DNA from: Saccharobesus litoralis
GTDB lineage: Bacteria > Pseudomonadota > Gammaproteobacteria > Enterobacterales > Alteromonadaceae
Assembly (NCBI RefSeq): GCF_003063625.1
Contig: NZ_CP026604.1
Span: 2,892,065-2,956,064, forward strand
Length of the DNA stretch: 64,000 nt
Direction: 5' to 3'
Shown: one piece after another, positions 16,691-26,833 of the stretch
Position numbering within the stretch: the stretch's first letter is position 1
Layout: each line of letters opens with the position of its first letter
Notes under the pieces: model-generated
Told to the model about the DNA's origin: nothing
Database searches by the model: none
What the model saw: the letters and a program-made list of their open reading frames with translations, nothing else
Made by a program: the position numbers and the translations under genes

Positions 16691-19255
16691 ATGGATGTAA
16701 GTATTAGGGCTTCTCGATCTAAATTAGTCTCTAGTTTGTATAAGCGAGCGCGCAGTGTGCAAGATGCGCTTATGGCTGTGTCGGAGTTGGCCAGCAATGT
16801 AACTGACTTAAACCAATTTTACCCGCAAGCACATCAAGTGGTGGCAGAGCTAATGTCTGTGCCAAATTTTTATATTGTGTTTCAGGATAAGCCGCAAAAA
16901 AAAGTCAAATTAGCTTATTTTTTTGATGAGTTCGGCGAAGATGAGGGCGAATTTTTACTGGTATCTTCCCTGTTTGAGTACGGGTTAACCGGCTGGGTGT
17001 TACGTAATGGCGTGCCTTTATTATGTAATCCGGAAAATAAGCGACAAATGTTGGAGTCGGGGCAGATCACGCAAATAGGTAAAGCGTCGCACAGTTGGTT
17101 AGGGGTGCCCCTTATTCGCCAAGGGCAAACCATAGGTGTCTTGGTGATCCAATCGTATAGTGAATCAATTACGTTTAGCCCCCGAGATACCAACGTTATG
17201 CAGTTTGTGGCTGATCATATTGTGCATGCTATTGAACGCGTTCAGCAAAAGCGAGTATTAGAGTTAGAAATAGAAAAACGAACTCATGAGTTAACGCGGG
17301 CTAACAATGAGTTAACCGCTGAAATACATCAACGCGAACGCTATGAACAAATACAAAATGCACTTATTGAAATCAGCGAGTTGTCTTGTACTGGGCAGAG
17401 TATTGAAGGGTTTTATCATGCGGTCCACCACCTTCTGTCGCGCTTGGTTTATGCAGAAAACTTTTATATCGCACTGATAGCGAAAAACGGCCAAGACTTA
17501 ACTTTTCCTTACTTTGTTGATACTTACAAGATTTCGATAGAACCACGACCTTTAGGGCGTGGTTTAACTGAGTATGTGCTTAGAACAGCCGAAACTCAGT
17601 TGTTTGATTTAGAGCGTATATTAATTCTCAACGCGCGAGACCAAATTTCGATACCTGAAAGTGAAATTAGTCGTATGCGTGATCAAGGGTTTAGTGCTTG
17701 GCTAGGCGCGCCATTGACGATAGATAACGAGGTGAGAGGCGTTATTGTTGTGCAAAGTTATCAACCGAAAATTAGCTATTTTAAACAAGACATTGATTTA
17801 TTGCGCTATGCCTCTAATCATATCGCTTTGGCTTTAAATCGTTTACTTTCTCAGCAAGCTTTAACTCGATCAAATGAAGAGTTGGAGCGCATCGTTACCG
17901 CTCGAACCGAAGCGCTATACAATGTTAATCAAGACTTATTTCAGCAAATAGAAGAACGTAAAAAGATTGAAGCTAAGTTGTATCATGAAGCTTTGCATGA
18001 TGCGCTAACCGGCTTACCTAATCGCGCTTATTTTAACCAAGCGTTAAGTGACACCATTAAGCATTGGCAACAAGATAGTACGGCTCATTACTTTGTATTG
18101 TTTATTGATTTAGACCGTTTTAAAGTGATTAACGATACCTTTGGTCATAACGTTGGCGATGAGTTTTTAGTTAAGGTGAGTCGACGAGTTGCGCAGAATG
18201 TGCGCAATGAAGATATGTTGGCGCGATTAGGCGGCGATGAATTTGTTATTTTGTTGCACTCGGCTAACTCATTGGCTGAAGCCGAATTAATAGGTAAAAG
18301 CATTGTTGAGAGCCTAAGCCAGCCATTTATGATCCAAGGTAATGAACTGTATGCCGGTAGCAGTATAGGTTTGACCGGTTCGGACTACGGCTATACGACA
18401 ACAACCGCTGTATTACGCGATGCCGATGCAGCTATGTATGAAGCTAAGTTACGCGGGCGGGGACGCTGTGTGGTGTTTGATGCTGATTTACATCAAGCGC
18501 TGATTGATAAACTTACCTTAGAAACAGAGTTGCGACGAGCGTTAAATCGCAACGAAATTGACTTTGTTTACCAACCTATTTTTGATTTGCATAGCCATGA
18601 CATTATGGCAATAGAGGTGCTGGCGCGCTGGGATCATCCAACGCGTGGCTATTTGGTTCCTGACGATTTTATGGAACTAGCCGAGGAAACAGGGGTTATT
18701 TTTGATATTGATATTTTGGCGTTACAAGCGGCTTTTCGTTTACTCAAAGATCATCAATTTGCCACAACCCCCTATGTAGCCATTAATATCAGCGGACGTA
18801 GTGCGCATAATAATTCACAGCGCAAAGCGATAATGGCGTTAATTAATCAATCTGGTGTGGATAAGCGAAAATTAGTTTTAGAGTTTTCAGAAAGCAGCTT
18901 AACCACGTATGAACTTTCCAGCCAAATGCTGCAGGCTTTTCATGGTTTAGGGGTTAAGTTAGCATTGGATGATATTGGCGCTGAAAGTGGCTCACTAAAA
19001 TTATTGTTTTCAGCTCCAATTGATTACGTCAAAATTGATCGCACTATTGTTGGTCAAATGGATCACAGTGAACGCATACGTGATTTTATTGAAGTCTTGT
19101 GTCAAATTGGCCGCAAAGCCGGCTTTTTTACCATAGCGGAAGGCATAAGAACCGCAGCGCAAAAAGCTCAACTCACCCATTTTGGCTGCCAGTATGGCCA
19201 AGGGGAAATTTTTCAACTACCCGTGCCACTGCCTGATATCAAGATTAAATCTTAA
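16691..19255 (+). CDS. GAF-GAF-GGDEF-EAL cyclic-di-GMP signalling protein
   Basis: Cytoplasmic protein of 854 residues without membrane segments. Two GAF-type sensor domains (about 25-185 and 225-395), each followed by a coiled coil, lead into a diguanylate cyclase domain (430-590) and an EAL phosphodiesterase-type domain (605-850). The cyclase site GGDEF is intact near residue 514, and an RxxD inhibitory site (RNED) lies five residues before it, so c-di-GMP synthesis with product inhibition is expected. The EAL part keeps Glu in EVLAR, NIS, LEFSES, LALDDIG and YVKID but has DIGAESGSL for DFGTGYSSL and EGIR for EGVE, so phosphodiesterase activity is uncertain. It appears to be monocistronic. 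The ligand of the GAF domains is unknown. Confidence 0.93.
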   Translation: MDVSIRASRSKLVSSLYKRARSVQDALMAVSELASNVTDLNQFYPQAHQVVAELMSVPNFYIVFQDKPQKKVKLAYFFDEFGEDEGEFLLVSSLFEYGLTGWVLRNGVPLLCNPENKRQMLESGQITQIGKASHSWLGVPLIRQGQTIGVLVIQSYSESITFSPRDTNVMQFVADHIVHAIERVQQKRVLELEIEKRTHELTRANNELTAEIHQRERYEQIQNALIEISELSCTGQSIEGFYHAVHHLLSRLVYAENFYIALIAKNGQDLTFPYFVDTYKISIEPRPLGRGLTEYVLRTAETQLFDLERILILNARDQISIPESEISRMRDQGFSAWLGAPLTIDNEVRGVIVVQSYQPKISYFKQDIDLLRYASNHIALALNRLLSQQALTRSNEELERIVTARTEALYNVNQDLFQQIEERKKIEAKLYHEALHDALTGLPNRAYFNQALSDTIKHWQQDSTAHYFVLFIDLDRFKVINDTFGHNVGDEFLVKVSRRVAQNVRNEDMLARLGGDEFVILLHSANSLAEAELIGKSIVESLSQPFMIQGNELYAGSSIGLTGSDYGYTTTTAVLRDADAAMYEAKLRGRGRCVVFDADLHQALIDKLTLETELRRALNRNEIDFVYQPIFDLHSHDIMAIEVLARWDHPTRGYLVPDDFMELAEETGVIFDIDILALQAAFRLLKDHQFATTPYVAINISGRSAHNNSQRKAIMALINQSGVDKRKLVLEFSESSLTTYELSSQMLQAFHGLGVKLALDDIGAESGSLKLLFSAPIDYVKIDRTIVGQMDHSERIRDFIEVLCQIGRKAGFFTIAEGIRTAAQKAQLTHFGCQYGQGEIFQLPVPLPDIKIKS

Positions 19256-19263
19256 TTTTGTAA

Positions 19264-19345
19264 TACCGTCGTGGGCGAGCATTCATGCTTGCAGAGCTTG
19301 CAAACCTCTCTCTCCAAGAGAGCAAGACTACCAAAATTGAAAGCT
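19264..19345 (+). repeat. Dispersed repeat family D, copy 1
   Basis: GTGGGCGAGCATTCATGCTT followed by GCAGAGCTTGC. The same opening recurs at 40076 (GTGGGCGAGCATTTATGCTT), and in reverse at 45966-46047 (AATGCTCGCCCAC). It fills the gap between the GGDEF/EAL gene and rep. Confidence 0.5.
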
Positions 19346-19410
19346 AAGTCTCGCCTTGCAAACCTTAGTAGGTAAACTTCATACTGGCTGAGTAGAAAGC
19401 TTACCTTGTA

Positions 19411-21429
19411 CTATTTATTCAGCATAGACATTAAATTGGCAACATGCGCTTTGCCTTTTTCTTTGCGCTGCTCGTCAGACTGCTTACGTTTCGTCACTTC
19501 CCAATCTAAATCATCGACTGGTAATTCATGTAAGAAGCGGCTGGGTTCTGTTTTAATCAGTTCACCAAATTGTCGACGCTCTTTCGCCATAGTGAAAATT
19601 AGTTCATGCTGCGCTCGGGTTATTCCTACGTAGGCTAAGCGACGCTCTTCTTCATCTGACCCTTCATCAATACTGGTTTGGTGGGGAAGTAGCCCTTCTT
19701 CCATGCCAACCATAAATACGTAAGGAAACTCCAACCCTTTGGAAGCGTGTAATGTCATGAGTTGCACTTGATCCGCTTCATCTTCATCATTGCCTTGCTC
19801 CATCATTTCGCGCAAGGTCAGGCGGGTTACCACTTCTTTCAGATTCATTGGCTCAATGCATTCCGCTTCGTCGCCTTTTAACATGCCGCTGATCCAGCCA
19901 AATAGTTGGCTAACGTTTTTCATGCGCATTTCTGCGGCTTTACCGCTAGGAGAGGTTTCGTATAGCCACTCTTCGTAGCCAGACTGTTTAATTAAATCGC
20001 GTACGGCTTCGAGTGGTTCTCCACGTTGTGATTGATCGTCAAGTTCGACTAGCCAGCGAGTAAAACGCTGTAAATTGACTAAACGTTTGCCAGTGAGTTG
20101 CTGTTCTAAACCAAGCTCAAAGCTAGCCGCAAACATACTAATGTGACGCATGTTGGCGTATTGCCCGAGCTTTTCTAAAGTTGCAGGACCTATTTCTCGG
20201 CGCGGTACGTTAACAATGCGCAAAAATGCGTTGTCATCATCAGGGTTCACCAATACACGCAAATAAGCCATGATATCTTTAATTTCAGAGCGAGCGAAAA
20301 AGGATTGACCACCACTGATTTTGTAGGGAATACGGTTGGTCATCAGCATTTTTTCAAAGACACGAGCTTGATGGTTACCACGATATAAAATCGCGTAGTC
20401 TTTATAACTGGTTTTTTTCATAAAGCGGTGGCTGATTAATTCAGCGACGACTCGTTCAGCTTCATTTTCTTCGTTTTTCGCGACAATAACCCGTAAGATC
20501 TCACCATATTCCATATTGGATTTTAGTTTTTTGTCATATACATGTGGGTTATTGGCGATAAGAATATTCGCGGCGTGTAATACTCGGCCACAAGAACGAT
20601 AGTTGTCTTCAAGCTTAACGAGTTTAAGGCGGGTAAAATCTTCACCTAGCTTCACTAAGTTTTGCGGTTTAGCACCGCGCCAGCTGTATATCGATTGGTC
20701 ATCGTCTCCCACCACGGTAAACAAACCGCGTCGTCCTACTATTTGCTTAACCAATTCGTATTGGCTGCTGTTGGTATCTTGATATTCGTCTACCAGTAAG
20801 TAGCGAATACGTTGTTGCCAGCGATCCCTTACTTGCTCATTTTGCTTGAGTAATAACGTGGGTACTAAAATGAGGTCGTCAAAATCAAAGGCGTTGTAGG
20901 CCGCTAGCAATCGGTTATATTTTTCGTAGCACTCGGCTAAAAATACTTCATCGTTGTTAGTAGTATGCTTTTTCGCTTGCTCGGGCAGGACTAGATCATT
21001 TTTCCAGTTAGAAATTTGATTTTGCAATAAGCGCAGTTTGTCTTTGTCGCCTTGCAAGGTTTTTTCTGTTAATTCTTTTAATAAGGCCATGCTGTCTTGG
21101 TCATCAAATAATGAAAAACCTGATTTAATGCCAAGTGTTTTGATTTCCTTTTTGATTATTTCCAGACCGAGTGTATGAAAAGTGGAAACAATCAAACCGC
21201 GGCCTTTGCCTTTAGGTAAAGTTTGATTGACTCGCTCGCGCATTTCACGCGCAGCTTTATTGGTAAACGTGACTGCGGCAATATTTCGCGCATTGTAGCC
21301 ACAATTTAAAATGAGATGCGCAATTTTATTGGTGATAACCCGGGTTTTTCCACTGCCGGCGCCAGCCAAGACTAAGCAGGGGCCTGTAACATATTCAACA
21401 GCTTCTTGTTGGGCGGGGTTTAATTTCAT
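19411..21429 (-). CDS. rep: ATP-dependent DNA helicase Rep
   Basis: Superfamily 1A helicase of 672 residues (E. coli Rep 673) that moves 3'-5' on single strands and helps forks past protein blocks. N-terminal [14 protein letters not shown] (Q motif), [17 protein letters not shown] (Walker A), LVDEYQDTN (motif II), [15 protein letters not shown] (motif III), LEDNYRS (motif IV), [12 protein letters not shown] (motif V) and VGITRAQ (motif VI) are all present. Rep is preferred over UvrD by overall match, by length and by lack of the longer UvrD C-terminus. It is divergent from the hybrid kinase gene across a 1-kb repeat-rich gap. Confidence 0.93.
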   Translation of the reverse strand: MKLNPAQQEAVEYVTGPCLVLAGAGSGKTRVITNKIAHLILNCGYNARNIAAVTFTNKAAREMRERVNQTLPKGKGRGLIVSTFHTLGLEIIKKEIKTLGIKSGFSLFDDQDSMALLKELTEKTLQGDKDKLRLLQNQISNWKNDLVLPEQAKKHTTNNDEVFLAECYEKYNRLLAAYNAFDFDDLILVPTLLLKQNEQVRDRWQQRIRYLLVDEYQDTNSSQYELVKQIVGRRGLFTVVGDDDQSIYSWRGAKPQNLVKLGEDFTRLKLVKLEDNYRSCGRVLHAANILIANNPHVYDKKLKSNMEYGEILRVIVAKNEENEAERVVAELISHRFMKKTSYKDYAILYRGNHQARVFEKMLMTNRIPYKISGGQSFFARSEIKDIMAYLRVLVNPDDDNAFLRIVNVPRREIGPATLEKLGQYANMRHISMFAASFELGLEQQLTGKRLVNLQRFTRWLVELDDQSQRGEPLEAVRDLIKQSGYEEWLYETSPSGKAAEMRMKNVSQLFGWISGMLKGDEAECIEPMNLKEVVTRLTLREMMEQGNDEDEADQVQLMTLHASKGLEFPYVFMVGMEEGLLPHQTSIDEGSDEEERRLAYVGITRAQHELIFTMAKERRQFGELIKTEPSRFLHELPVDDLDWEVTKRKQSDEQRKEKGKAHVANLMSMLNK

Positions 21430-21517
21430 GGGGTGTTCCGAGTATTGGCATTGGCGGGGATTTTAAACTGAAGCGAAACATTGCACCATGCTTATTCGGC
21501 TATATGGCATGAGAATT

Positions 21518-21931
21518 TATAGTCTTCTCGTTCAAGTTTTATGGTTCATTGTCGGCGCTTACTTTCGACTTTACCTGCAAGGATGTAGGTCTGTCTTTTG
21601 ATTACAAGTTTCAGAAGCGCTTTTATACGTTAATGGGTTGAAATTTTACCACCCTGGCTTAGGAAAATACCCTTGTCATCCTCGCGCATGCGGGGAACCA
21701 GTGGCTTTTGTTGGATAAACATTGTCTGGTTTAGCAAAAGCCACTGGGTTCCTGTATAGGCTTTCACAGGAAAGACGGTACTTTTTTAACCACTAAATAC
21801 TATTTACGATCCGAATTTTTCTTCGACTTTTGGTTAACTTGAGATGATTAATATTTGTGTAGAAGGTACAGGGATTTAGGTTTCGTCTGGAACCAGATGC
21901 CTGCCCCTAAAGCCTAACCGTTTTGACTATA
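21518..21931 (-). mobile_element. MITE-like family A, disrupted copy with nested repeat
   Basis: The left end TATAGTCTTCTCGTTCAAGT begins at 21518 and a right-end-like CCTAACCGTTTTGACTATA finishes at 21931, 414 bp apart. Between them only about 70 bp of family A interior remain recognisable; the rest is a family C repeat (from about 21604 to 21870). The simplest reading is insertion of family C into an old family A copy. Confidence 0.6.
21604..21870 (+). repeat. Dispersed repeat family C, copy 1
   Basis: Shares successive segments with 52424-52760 and 52786-52976: TTTCAGAAGCGC, TGGCTTAGGAAAATACC, CTCGCGCATGCGGGG, GTTGGATAAACAT, AAGCCACTGGGTTCCTG and GGAAAGACGGTACTTTTTTA. The GCGCATGCG part resembles REP-type palindromes. 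Confidence 0.65.
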
Positions 21932-22026
21932 GATTTTGTTTAGAGCTGGTCAGTTGTTTTTGAGCGATTTGATTAAATCACTTGAAAATCGCCGCCTTCC
22001 TTAGCAGCCTAGTTGAGACTCTGTAC

Positions 22027-22050
22027 TATAGTCTTCCTGCTTTGACTATA
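22027..22050. repeat. 24-bp end-to-end remnant of MITE-like family A
   Basis: TATAGTCTTC joins directly to CTGCTTTGACTATA, so the two family A termini abut with the interior missing. It is most easily explained as an internal deletion derivative. Confidence 0.5.
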
Positions 22051-22059
22051 TAAATAGAG

Positions 22060-22096
22060 TATCCTCAATAACGCCAGCTCAACGTTATTGAGGATA
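22060..22096. repeat. Perfect 14-bp inverted repeat
   Basis: TATCCTCAATAACG and CGTTATTGAGGATA are separated by nine bases. No T-run follows on either strand, so it is not an obvious terminator. It lies 93 bp beyond the 3' end of the candidate small RNA. Confidence 0.6.
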
Positions 22097-22188
22097 GGCA
22101 AGTAAGGGACCTGAATTCTTACTCGCCCAGAACCAAATATGCTTTCTAGCACTTAAATGCAAACTCGTCATACGCAGAATCAATAAAG

Positions 22189-22230
22189 AAAAAAGCGCCG
22201 ACCACTGGAGCCATCACAGGGGCGACGCTT
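22189..22230 (-). terminator. Rho-independent terminator of the candidate small RNA
   Basis: Read on the minus strand, AAGCGTCG pairs with CGGCGCTT (one G-U pair), followed by an internal CC/GG and a CTG/CAG extension, a 9-nt loop, and a run of six U after the stem. Confidence 0.75.
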
Positions 22231-22261
22231 GCCACGGAGACTATCAATCATTATTTGGTAA

Positions 22262-22276
22262 TGATAATGATTATCA
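22262..22276. promoter_or_regulatory. Fur box 1 (perfect 7-1-7 palindrome)
   Basis: TGATAATGATTATCA matches the Fur 7-1-7 consensus at every position. It covers about +4 to +18 of the minus-strand promoter, a classic repression position. Confidence 0.8.
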
Positions 22277-22286
22277 ATTAGTTTTT

Positions 22287-22314
22287 AGTATAAGGGAAAC
22301 TTTGCCGATTGCAA
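22287..22314 (-). promoter_or_regulatory. Sigma-70-like promoter of the candidate small RNA
   Basis: On the minus strand, TTGCAA (22314-22309) and TATACT (22292-22287) are separated by 16 bp. The predicted start is near 22280. Fur boxes lie on both sides. Confidence 0.6.
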
Positions 22315-22322
22315 CTGGTAAA

Positions 22323-22337
22323 TGAAAATAATTATCA
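22323..22337. promoter_or_regulatory. Fur box 2 (one mismatch)
   Basis: TGAAAATAATTATCA differs from the 7-1-7 consensus at one position. It lies just upstream of the small-RNA -35 element and about 105 bp before the hybrid kinase start, so it could serve either gene. Confidence 0.65.
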
Positions 22338-22442
22338 TTTATTTTCATTGGCGGCTGTTGATTAAATGATCGTTGTTGATTAAGCAAAAGTTCAGAACTC
22401 GTATAGACTGATTATCAGGCTAGTTTTAAATGTGGTTAGGGT

Positions 22443-24656
22443 GTGTCTGAAACAAAATCAATTGCGGTGTTGAAGAAAGCAGTCCGTCGTAAATATTGCG
22501 GCGCTTTAATCGTCATTGCTCTTTTAATATCTATGTCTAGTTTAACTATGATGTGGATGGTGAGTGCTAAACAAGGAGATGCTGAAAAAATCAATACCGC
22601 GGGCATGCAGCGCATGTTGTCGCAAAAAATAGCCCTACACGCTAATAATCTTATTCATACGGTTGATAATAAGGGGGTTCTTGGTGAAAAGCGCGCTTTG
22701 GTTTCGGCTGTTCATCGCTTTGAGCAAAATCATCAAATTTTACTGAAAGGGGCAAATAGTGCTGAACTGGCGACTCACTTTTCTCCTACAGTACAGCGCC
22801 TTTACTTTTGGGGCCAACCGAGTTTACATAATCGAGTAATCGATTTTATTGCTACCACTAAGCGTTTATCCGCGCAACCTCATGATTCACACCAACATGC
22901 TGAATATTACACTACCGCCTATACCGACGCCTTGTTATACGATTTAAACCAAGTGGTGGTACGCTTCGAATTGGAAGCGCGGCAGCGATTAACTCAGTTA
23001 AGCCAACTGCAGGTTTTAATTTGGGTCGTGTCGTTGATTATTTTGATATTGGAAGCTGTGTATATATTTGCACCAATGGAAATGCAAATTATCGGTAACT
23101 TGCGTAAACAGCGCCAGGCCAAGCGGTTGGCGCAGCAGTTACAACGTGAAGCCGAGTTGGCGAGCCAAGCCAAGTCGGAATTTTTGGCCAACATGAGTCA
23201 TGAATTGCGCACGCCAATTAATGGCTTATTTGGCATGATAGAAATTGCTAAAGTGGAAAAAAACCAGTCGCAACGAGAGCAATTGTTAGATCAAGCCAAA
23301 ACGTCGGGGCAGCAATTACTGACCTTGATTAACGATATTTTGGATATTTCTAAGATTGAAGCCAATAAGCTCAACATTGAACGATTTGATTTTCAGCTTC
23401 CGCAAATTCTCGATAATTGTTTTGCCCCTATTGCTGTACAGGCTGAACAAAAAGGCATTGCTTTTGATTATGAATGCGAGACAAATTTACCTGAATGGGT
23501 TAAAGGTGATGCAGTCAGGTTAACTCAAGTTATTAATAACTTATTGTCAAATGCCGTTAAGTTTACCGAGCAAGGCCATATTAGTGTAAAAGCCAGCGTG
23601 ATCGAACAGGAAGCCGAATATTGTTTTACATTGGCGGTGACCGATACTGGTATTGGCATTAAGCCAGAGCAGATAGAGCATATTTTTGAAAGTTTTACCC
23701 AAGCTGATTCGTCAACAACCCGTAAATACGGTGGTTCAGGTCTAGGTTTGGCTTTGTGTAAACGCCTAGCCGATTTAATGTCAGGCCAACTCAGTGTCAG
23801 TAGTGTTATTGGTCAAGGATCTAAATTTGAACTGAGTGTACCTTTGTACCCTTCGGCAGTATCGGTAAACGATTTACCTAAAGCGAACATTCGTTGTGCG
23901 ATTGTTGATGACTTGGAAAGTTCGCGAGCTTATCTTAAATTAATAGTAGAACAACTCGGTATTGAGCCTGATGTTTTCGCTGGCGGCGCTGCGTTAATAC
24001 AAAGTTTGAATCAAGGGCATTACGATTTAATTATTACTGATTTATTTATGCCTGAGGTTGATGGCATTAACTTGGTAAAAAAAGTGCAAGCGATACAGCA
24101 AGGTGGGCAGTTTATCTTGGTTTCTGCTGCCGCTGATATTGTACAAATGTCGCAAGAAGAGAAAGGTCTGTTTAATCGAGTATTCAGTAAGCCAATTGAT
24201 AAAAAAGCGTTTAAAAGCTGTTTAAAGTCGCTTGTATTGGGTAAGGAGTGTGGTTCGCCGTCACAAGCTATTGAGCCACTAACAATATTGTTAGCAGAAG
24301 ATAATGATATCAATGCTCATATTGCTGAGCATATGTTAACGACTGAGCAGCATCAGGTCACTCGAGTTGCTGATGGTTCGCTTGCCGTTGATATTTTACG
24401 TCATCAAGTGTTCGACTTAGTTTTAATGGATATTAATATGCCAGTGATGGACGGCTGGCAGGCCTGTCAGGCAATTCGCAATGAGCTTAAATTAAATGTG
24501 CCAATTGTTGCGTTAACAGCTAATGCGTTTGAAAAAGATAAACAAAAATCGACAGAGGTTGGTATGAAATTTCATTTAACCAAGCCTATCGATAAACAAG
24601 CTTTGCTAGATGTAGTTCACCAAGTCGCGTTGAGTAAAGACAGCTTGTCGGCTTAG
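22443..24656 (+). CDS. Hybrid sensor histidine kinase with two receiver domains
   Basis: Inner-membrane hybrid kinase of 737 residues. TM1 (about 19-40) and TM2 (about 188-208) flank a periplasmic PilJ/NarX-type sensor containing [14 protein letters not shown]. The HisKA domain has [12 protein letters not shown] with His253; the ATPase domain has [17 protein letters not shown] and [10 protein letters not shown]. Receiver 1 (about 480-600) has IVDD and IITDLFMP; receiver 2 (about 615-735) has [22 protein letters not shown] and a conserved Lys in LTKPID. No output domain or adjacent response regulator is present. The start is GTG with a weak Shine-Dalgarno sequence. Its stop overlaps recG's stop by four bases. 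Fur boxes upstream raise the possibility of iron control. Confidence 0.9.
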   Translation: MSETKSIAVLKKAVRRKYCGALIVIALLISMSSLTMMWMVSAKQGDAEKINTAGMQRMLSQKIALHANNLIHTVDNKGVLGEKRALVSAVHRFEQNHQILLKGANSAELATHFSPTVQRLYFWGQPSLHNRVIDFIATTKRLSAQPHDSHQHAEYYTTAYTDALLYDLNQVVVRFELEARQRLTQLSQLQVLIWVVSLIILILEAVYIFAPMEMQIIGNLRKQRQAKRLAQQLQREAELASQAKSEFLANMSHELRTPINGLFGMIEIAKVEKNQSQREQLLDQAKTSGQQLLTLINDILDISKIEANKLNIERFDFQLPQILDNCFAPIAVQAEQKGIAFDYECETNLPEWVKGDAVRLTQVINNLLSNAVKFTEQGHISVKASVIEQEAEYCFTLAVTDTGIGIKPEQIEHIFESFTQADSSTTRKYGGSGLGLALCKRLADLMSGQLSVSSVIGQGSKFELSVPLYPSAVSVNDLPKANIRCAIVDDLESSRAYLKLIVEQLGIEPDVFAGGAALIQSLNQGHYDLIITDLFMPEVDGINLVKKVQAIQQGGQFILVSAAADIVQMSQEEKGLFNRVFSKPIDKKAFKSCLKSLVLGKECGSPSQAIEPLTILLAEDNDINAHIAEHMLTTEQHQVTRVADGSLAVDILRHQVFDLVLMDINMPVMDGWQACQAIRNELKLNVPIVALTANAFEKDKQKSTEVGMKFHLTKPIDKQALLDVVHQVALSKDSLSA

Positions 24657-26734
24657 GCGTTGTTATATATGGTGCGTTCACCAATCCAGCGCTTGATGAG
24701 AGCATGTGATTGTTCAGGGAACTGTTGTAGCATGCTAGGTGCCGCCTCCCTGACTTTGGGAATGAGCTGACTATCGCGGATTAAATCTGCGATTTTAAAT
24801 TGCATTGTGCCGGTTTGTTTGGTGCCTAATAGCTCACCAGGCCCGCGGATCTCTAAGTCTTTTTCAGCAATATAAAATCCGTCTGTGCTTTCTCGCATAA
24901 CCGCTAAACGCTGCTGTGCCACTTTGGATAACGGGTTATTGTACATTAAAACGCAGTGACTAGCGGTTGCTCCACGTCCAACTCGGCCACGTAATTGATG
25001 TAATTGAGCAAGGCCTAGCCGCTCTGGATTTTCAATAATCATTAAGCTCGAATTGGGGACGTCAACTCCCACTTCAATTACTGTGGTTGCGACCAACAAA
25101 TGCATATTGCCTTGTTTAAACTCATCCATGACCTGTTGTTTTTCACCCGCCTTCATTCTGCCATGTACTAAGCCAATTGATAATTCAGGTAATTGTTGTT
25201 TCAGTAGTTCGGCTGTATCTTCGGCGGCTTGACATTGTAGGCTTTCCGATTCTTCAATCAAGGTGCACACCCAATAGGCTTGTCTATTTTCCTGTAAGCA
25301 GGCATTTCGTACCCGTTGGATAATTTCGTCTCGGCGGGTATTGGGAATGACCACGGTTGATACTGGCGTTCTACCTGGTGGTAATTCATCAATCACAGAG
25401 GTTGTTAAATCAGCATAGGCAGTCATTGCCAGCGTTCTTGGGATGGGAGTAGCGGTCATAATGAGTTGATGTGGTGCAAACCCATTTTTTTGACCTTTTT
25501 CACGTAAACTAAGCCGTTGTTCAACTCCAAATCTATGCTGCTCATCTACGATAATCAGCGATAACTGGTTAAATTCAACCTTGTCTTGAAAAAGCGCATG
25601 TGTACCCACAACAAGCTGGGTTTCACCGCTTTGTAATCTTTCAATGGCTTGCGTTTTTTGTTTAGCGGTAAGTTTGCCTGCTAGCCAGTCTACTTTGATG
25701 CCAAGTGGGGTTAACCAATTGGCAAAGTTTAATGCATGTTGTTCGGCCAAAATTTCTGTTGGTGCCATTAAGGCAACTTGGTGGCCTCGTGCCAAAACCG
25801 ATAAGCTGGCTAATGCTGCGACAAGCGTTTTCCCTGAGCCCACATCCCCTTGCACAAGGCGCATCATGGGGTGATCTTTAATCATATCCGCTTGTATTTC
25901 GTTTACTACCCTTTGTTGGGCTTGTGTCGGCGCAAAAGGTAATGTAGCTAAAAACTGATCATTTAATTTATCGGCTTTGGGATAAGCAATTGCTTGGTGG
26001 TTTTGAGCTTGTTGGCGCGTTACTAACATGCTTAAGTTGTGCGCCAGCAACTCTTCAAATGCCAGGCGCTTTTGGGCCGGATGCTGACCATTTTCTAATT
26101 GCTCGAGTGATACATCGGGTGGCGGACGATGCAGTAATAATATGGCATCGGTTAGTGTCATGCCGTTGTCGGTTAATGCATACGGTACAAGTTCAGTAAT
26201 ATTATTGAGTTTGAGTAGCTTAAGTGCTGCATCGGATAGTTTACGTAGCGTGGCTTGTTTGACACCCTCTGTTGCTGGGTAAATGGGCGTCATGGCTTCT
26301 TCAACGTTAGGTTGGCTGTGATCGTCGCTAATTTTATATTCGGGATGAATTATTTCCCAACCATTGCGCCCGCGTTTGACTTCGCCAAATGCTGTGATAT
26401 GGCGCCCAGCTAACATCTGATTTTTTTGGCTTGCATTGAAATTGAAAAAACGTAGCGTAAGGGTGCCGCTACCATCACTGACGCGGCATGTGAGCATACG
26501 GCGTTTGCCAAATACAATATCGGCTTTGTCTATCGTGCCAGAGATTGTCGCGTAAATATCGGGAATAAGATCAAATATCGGATAAATACGCGTACGATCT
26601 TGATAGCGAAAAGGTAAATGAAACAGCACATCTTCAATTGAGTGCAGGTGCAAATTCGCCAATTTTTCAGCGAGTTTGGGCCCAACCCCAGGTAAATTAG
26701 TGATAGGTGAGTTAGCCAAGCTACCTAAACTCAT
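24653..26734 (-). CDS. recG: ATP-dependent DNA helicase RecG
   Basis: Superfamily 2 branch-migration helicase of 693 residues (E. coli 693) that remodels stalled forks and recombination intermediates. The N-terminal wedge/OB domain includes the helix-hairpin-helix-like [15 protein letters not shown]; helicase motifs are [15 protein letters not shown] (Walker A), [14 protein letters not shown] (DEQH box), [24 protein letters not shown] and QLRGRVGRG. It is the distal gene of the classical gmk-rpoZ-spoT-trmH-recG order, here separated from trmH by a glycosyltransferase-like gene. Its 3' end overlaps the converging hybrid kinase gene. Confidence 0.96.
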   Translation of the reverse strand: MSLGSLANSPITNLPGVGPKLAEKLANLHLHSIEDVLFHLPFRYQDRTRIYPIFDLIPDIYATISGTIDKADIVFGKRRMLTCRVSDGSGTLTLRFFNFNASQKNQMLAGRHITAFGEVKRGRNGWEIIHPEYKISDDHSQPNVEEAMTPIYPATEGVKQATLRKLSDAALKLLKLNNITELVPYALTDNGMTLTDAILLLHRPPPDVSLEQLENGQHPAQKRLAFEELLAHNLSMLVTRQQAQNHQAIAYPKADKLNDQFLATLPFAPTQAQQRVVNEIQADMIKDHPMMRLVQGDVGSGKTLVAALASLSVLARGHQVALMAPTEILAEQHALNFANWLTPLGIKVDWLAGKLTAKQKTQAIERLQSGETQLVVGTHALFQDKVEFNQLSLIIVDEQHRFGVEQRLSLREKGQKNGFAPHQLIMTATPIPRTLAMTAYADLTTSVIDELPPGRTPVSTVVIPNTRRDEIIQRVRNACLQENRQAYWVCTLIEESESLQCQAAEDTAELLKQQLPELSIGLVHGRMKAGEKQQVMDEFKQGNMHLLVATTVIEVGVDVPNSSLMIIENPERLGLAQLHQLRGRVGRGATASHCVLMYNNPLSKVAQQRLAVMRESTDGFYIAEKDLEIRGPGELLGTKQTGTMQFKIADLIRDSQLIPKVREAAPSMLQQFPEQSHALIKRWIGERTIYNNA

Positions 26735-26833
26735 GTTGTCCTCATACTTATTATTTAATAAAGAGTACTGTTTTTATATACATGTTTTAGGTTAGCATGA
26801 GTTTAACTGTTAGCCAAGTTAGTCGATTAAGCC

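Larger units (their letters stand above)
22189..22280 (-). ncRNA. Candidate Fur-repressed small RNA (about 92 nt)
   Basis: A complete minimal transcription unit is visible on the minus strand: a sigma-70-like promoter (22287-22314), a perfect Fur box overlapping the predicted start, and a strong U-tract terminator (22189-22230). The predicted transcript is about 92 nt. No gene lies downstream before the repeats, and the only in-frame peptide (GTG at 22232) would read through the terminator stem. By size and control it resembles RyhB-type iron-responsive RNAs, but I see no RyhB core sequence, so only the regulatory class is suggested, not homology. It is divergent from the hybrid kinase gene. 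Confidence 0.55.

Noticed and set aside
22142-22232. Possible 29-residue peptide from GTG 22232 on the minus strand
   Set aside because: It would be translated through a strong terminator stem; the unit is better explained as a small RNA.
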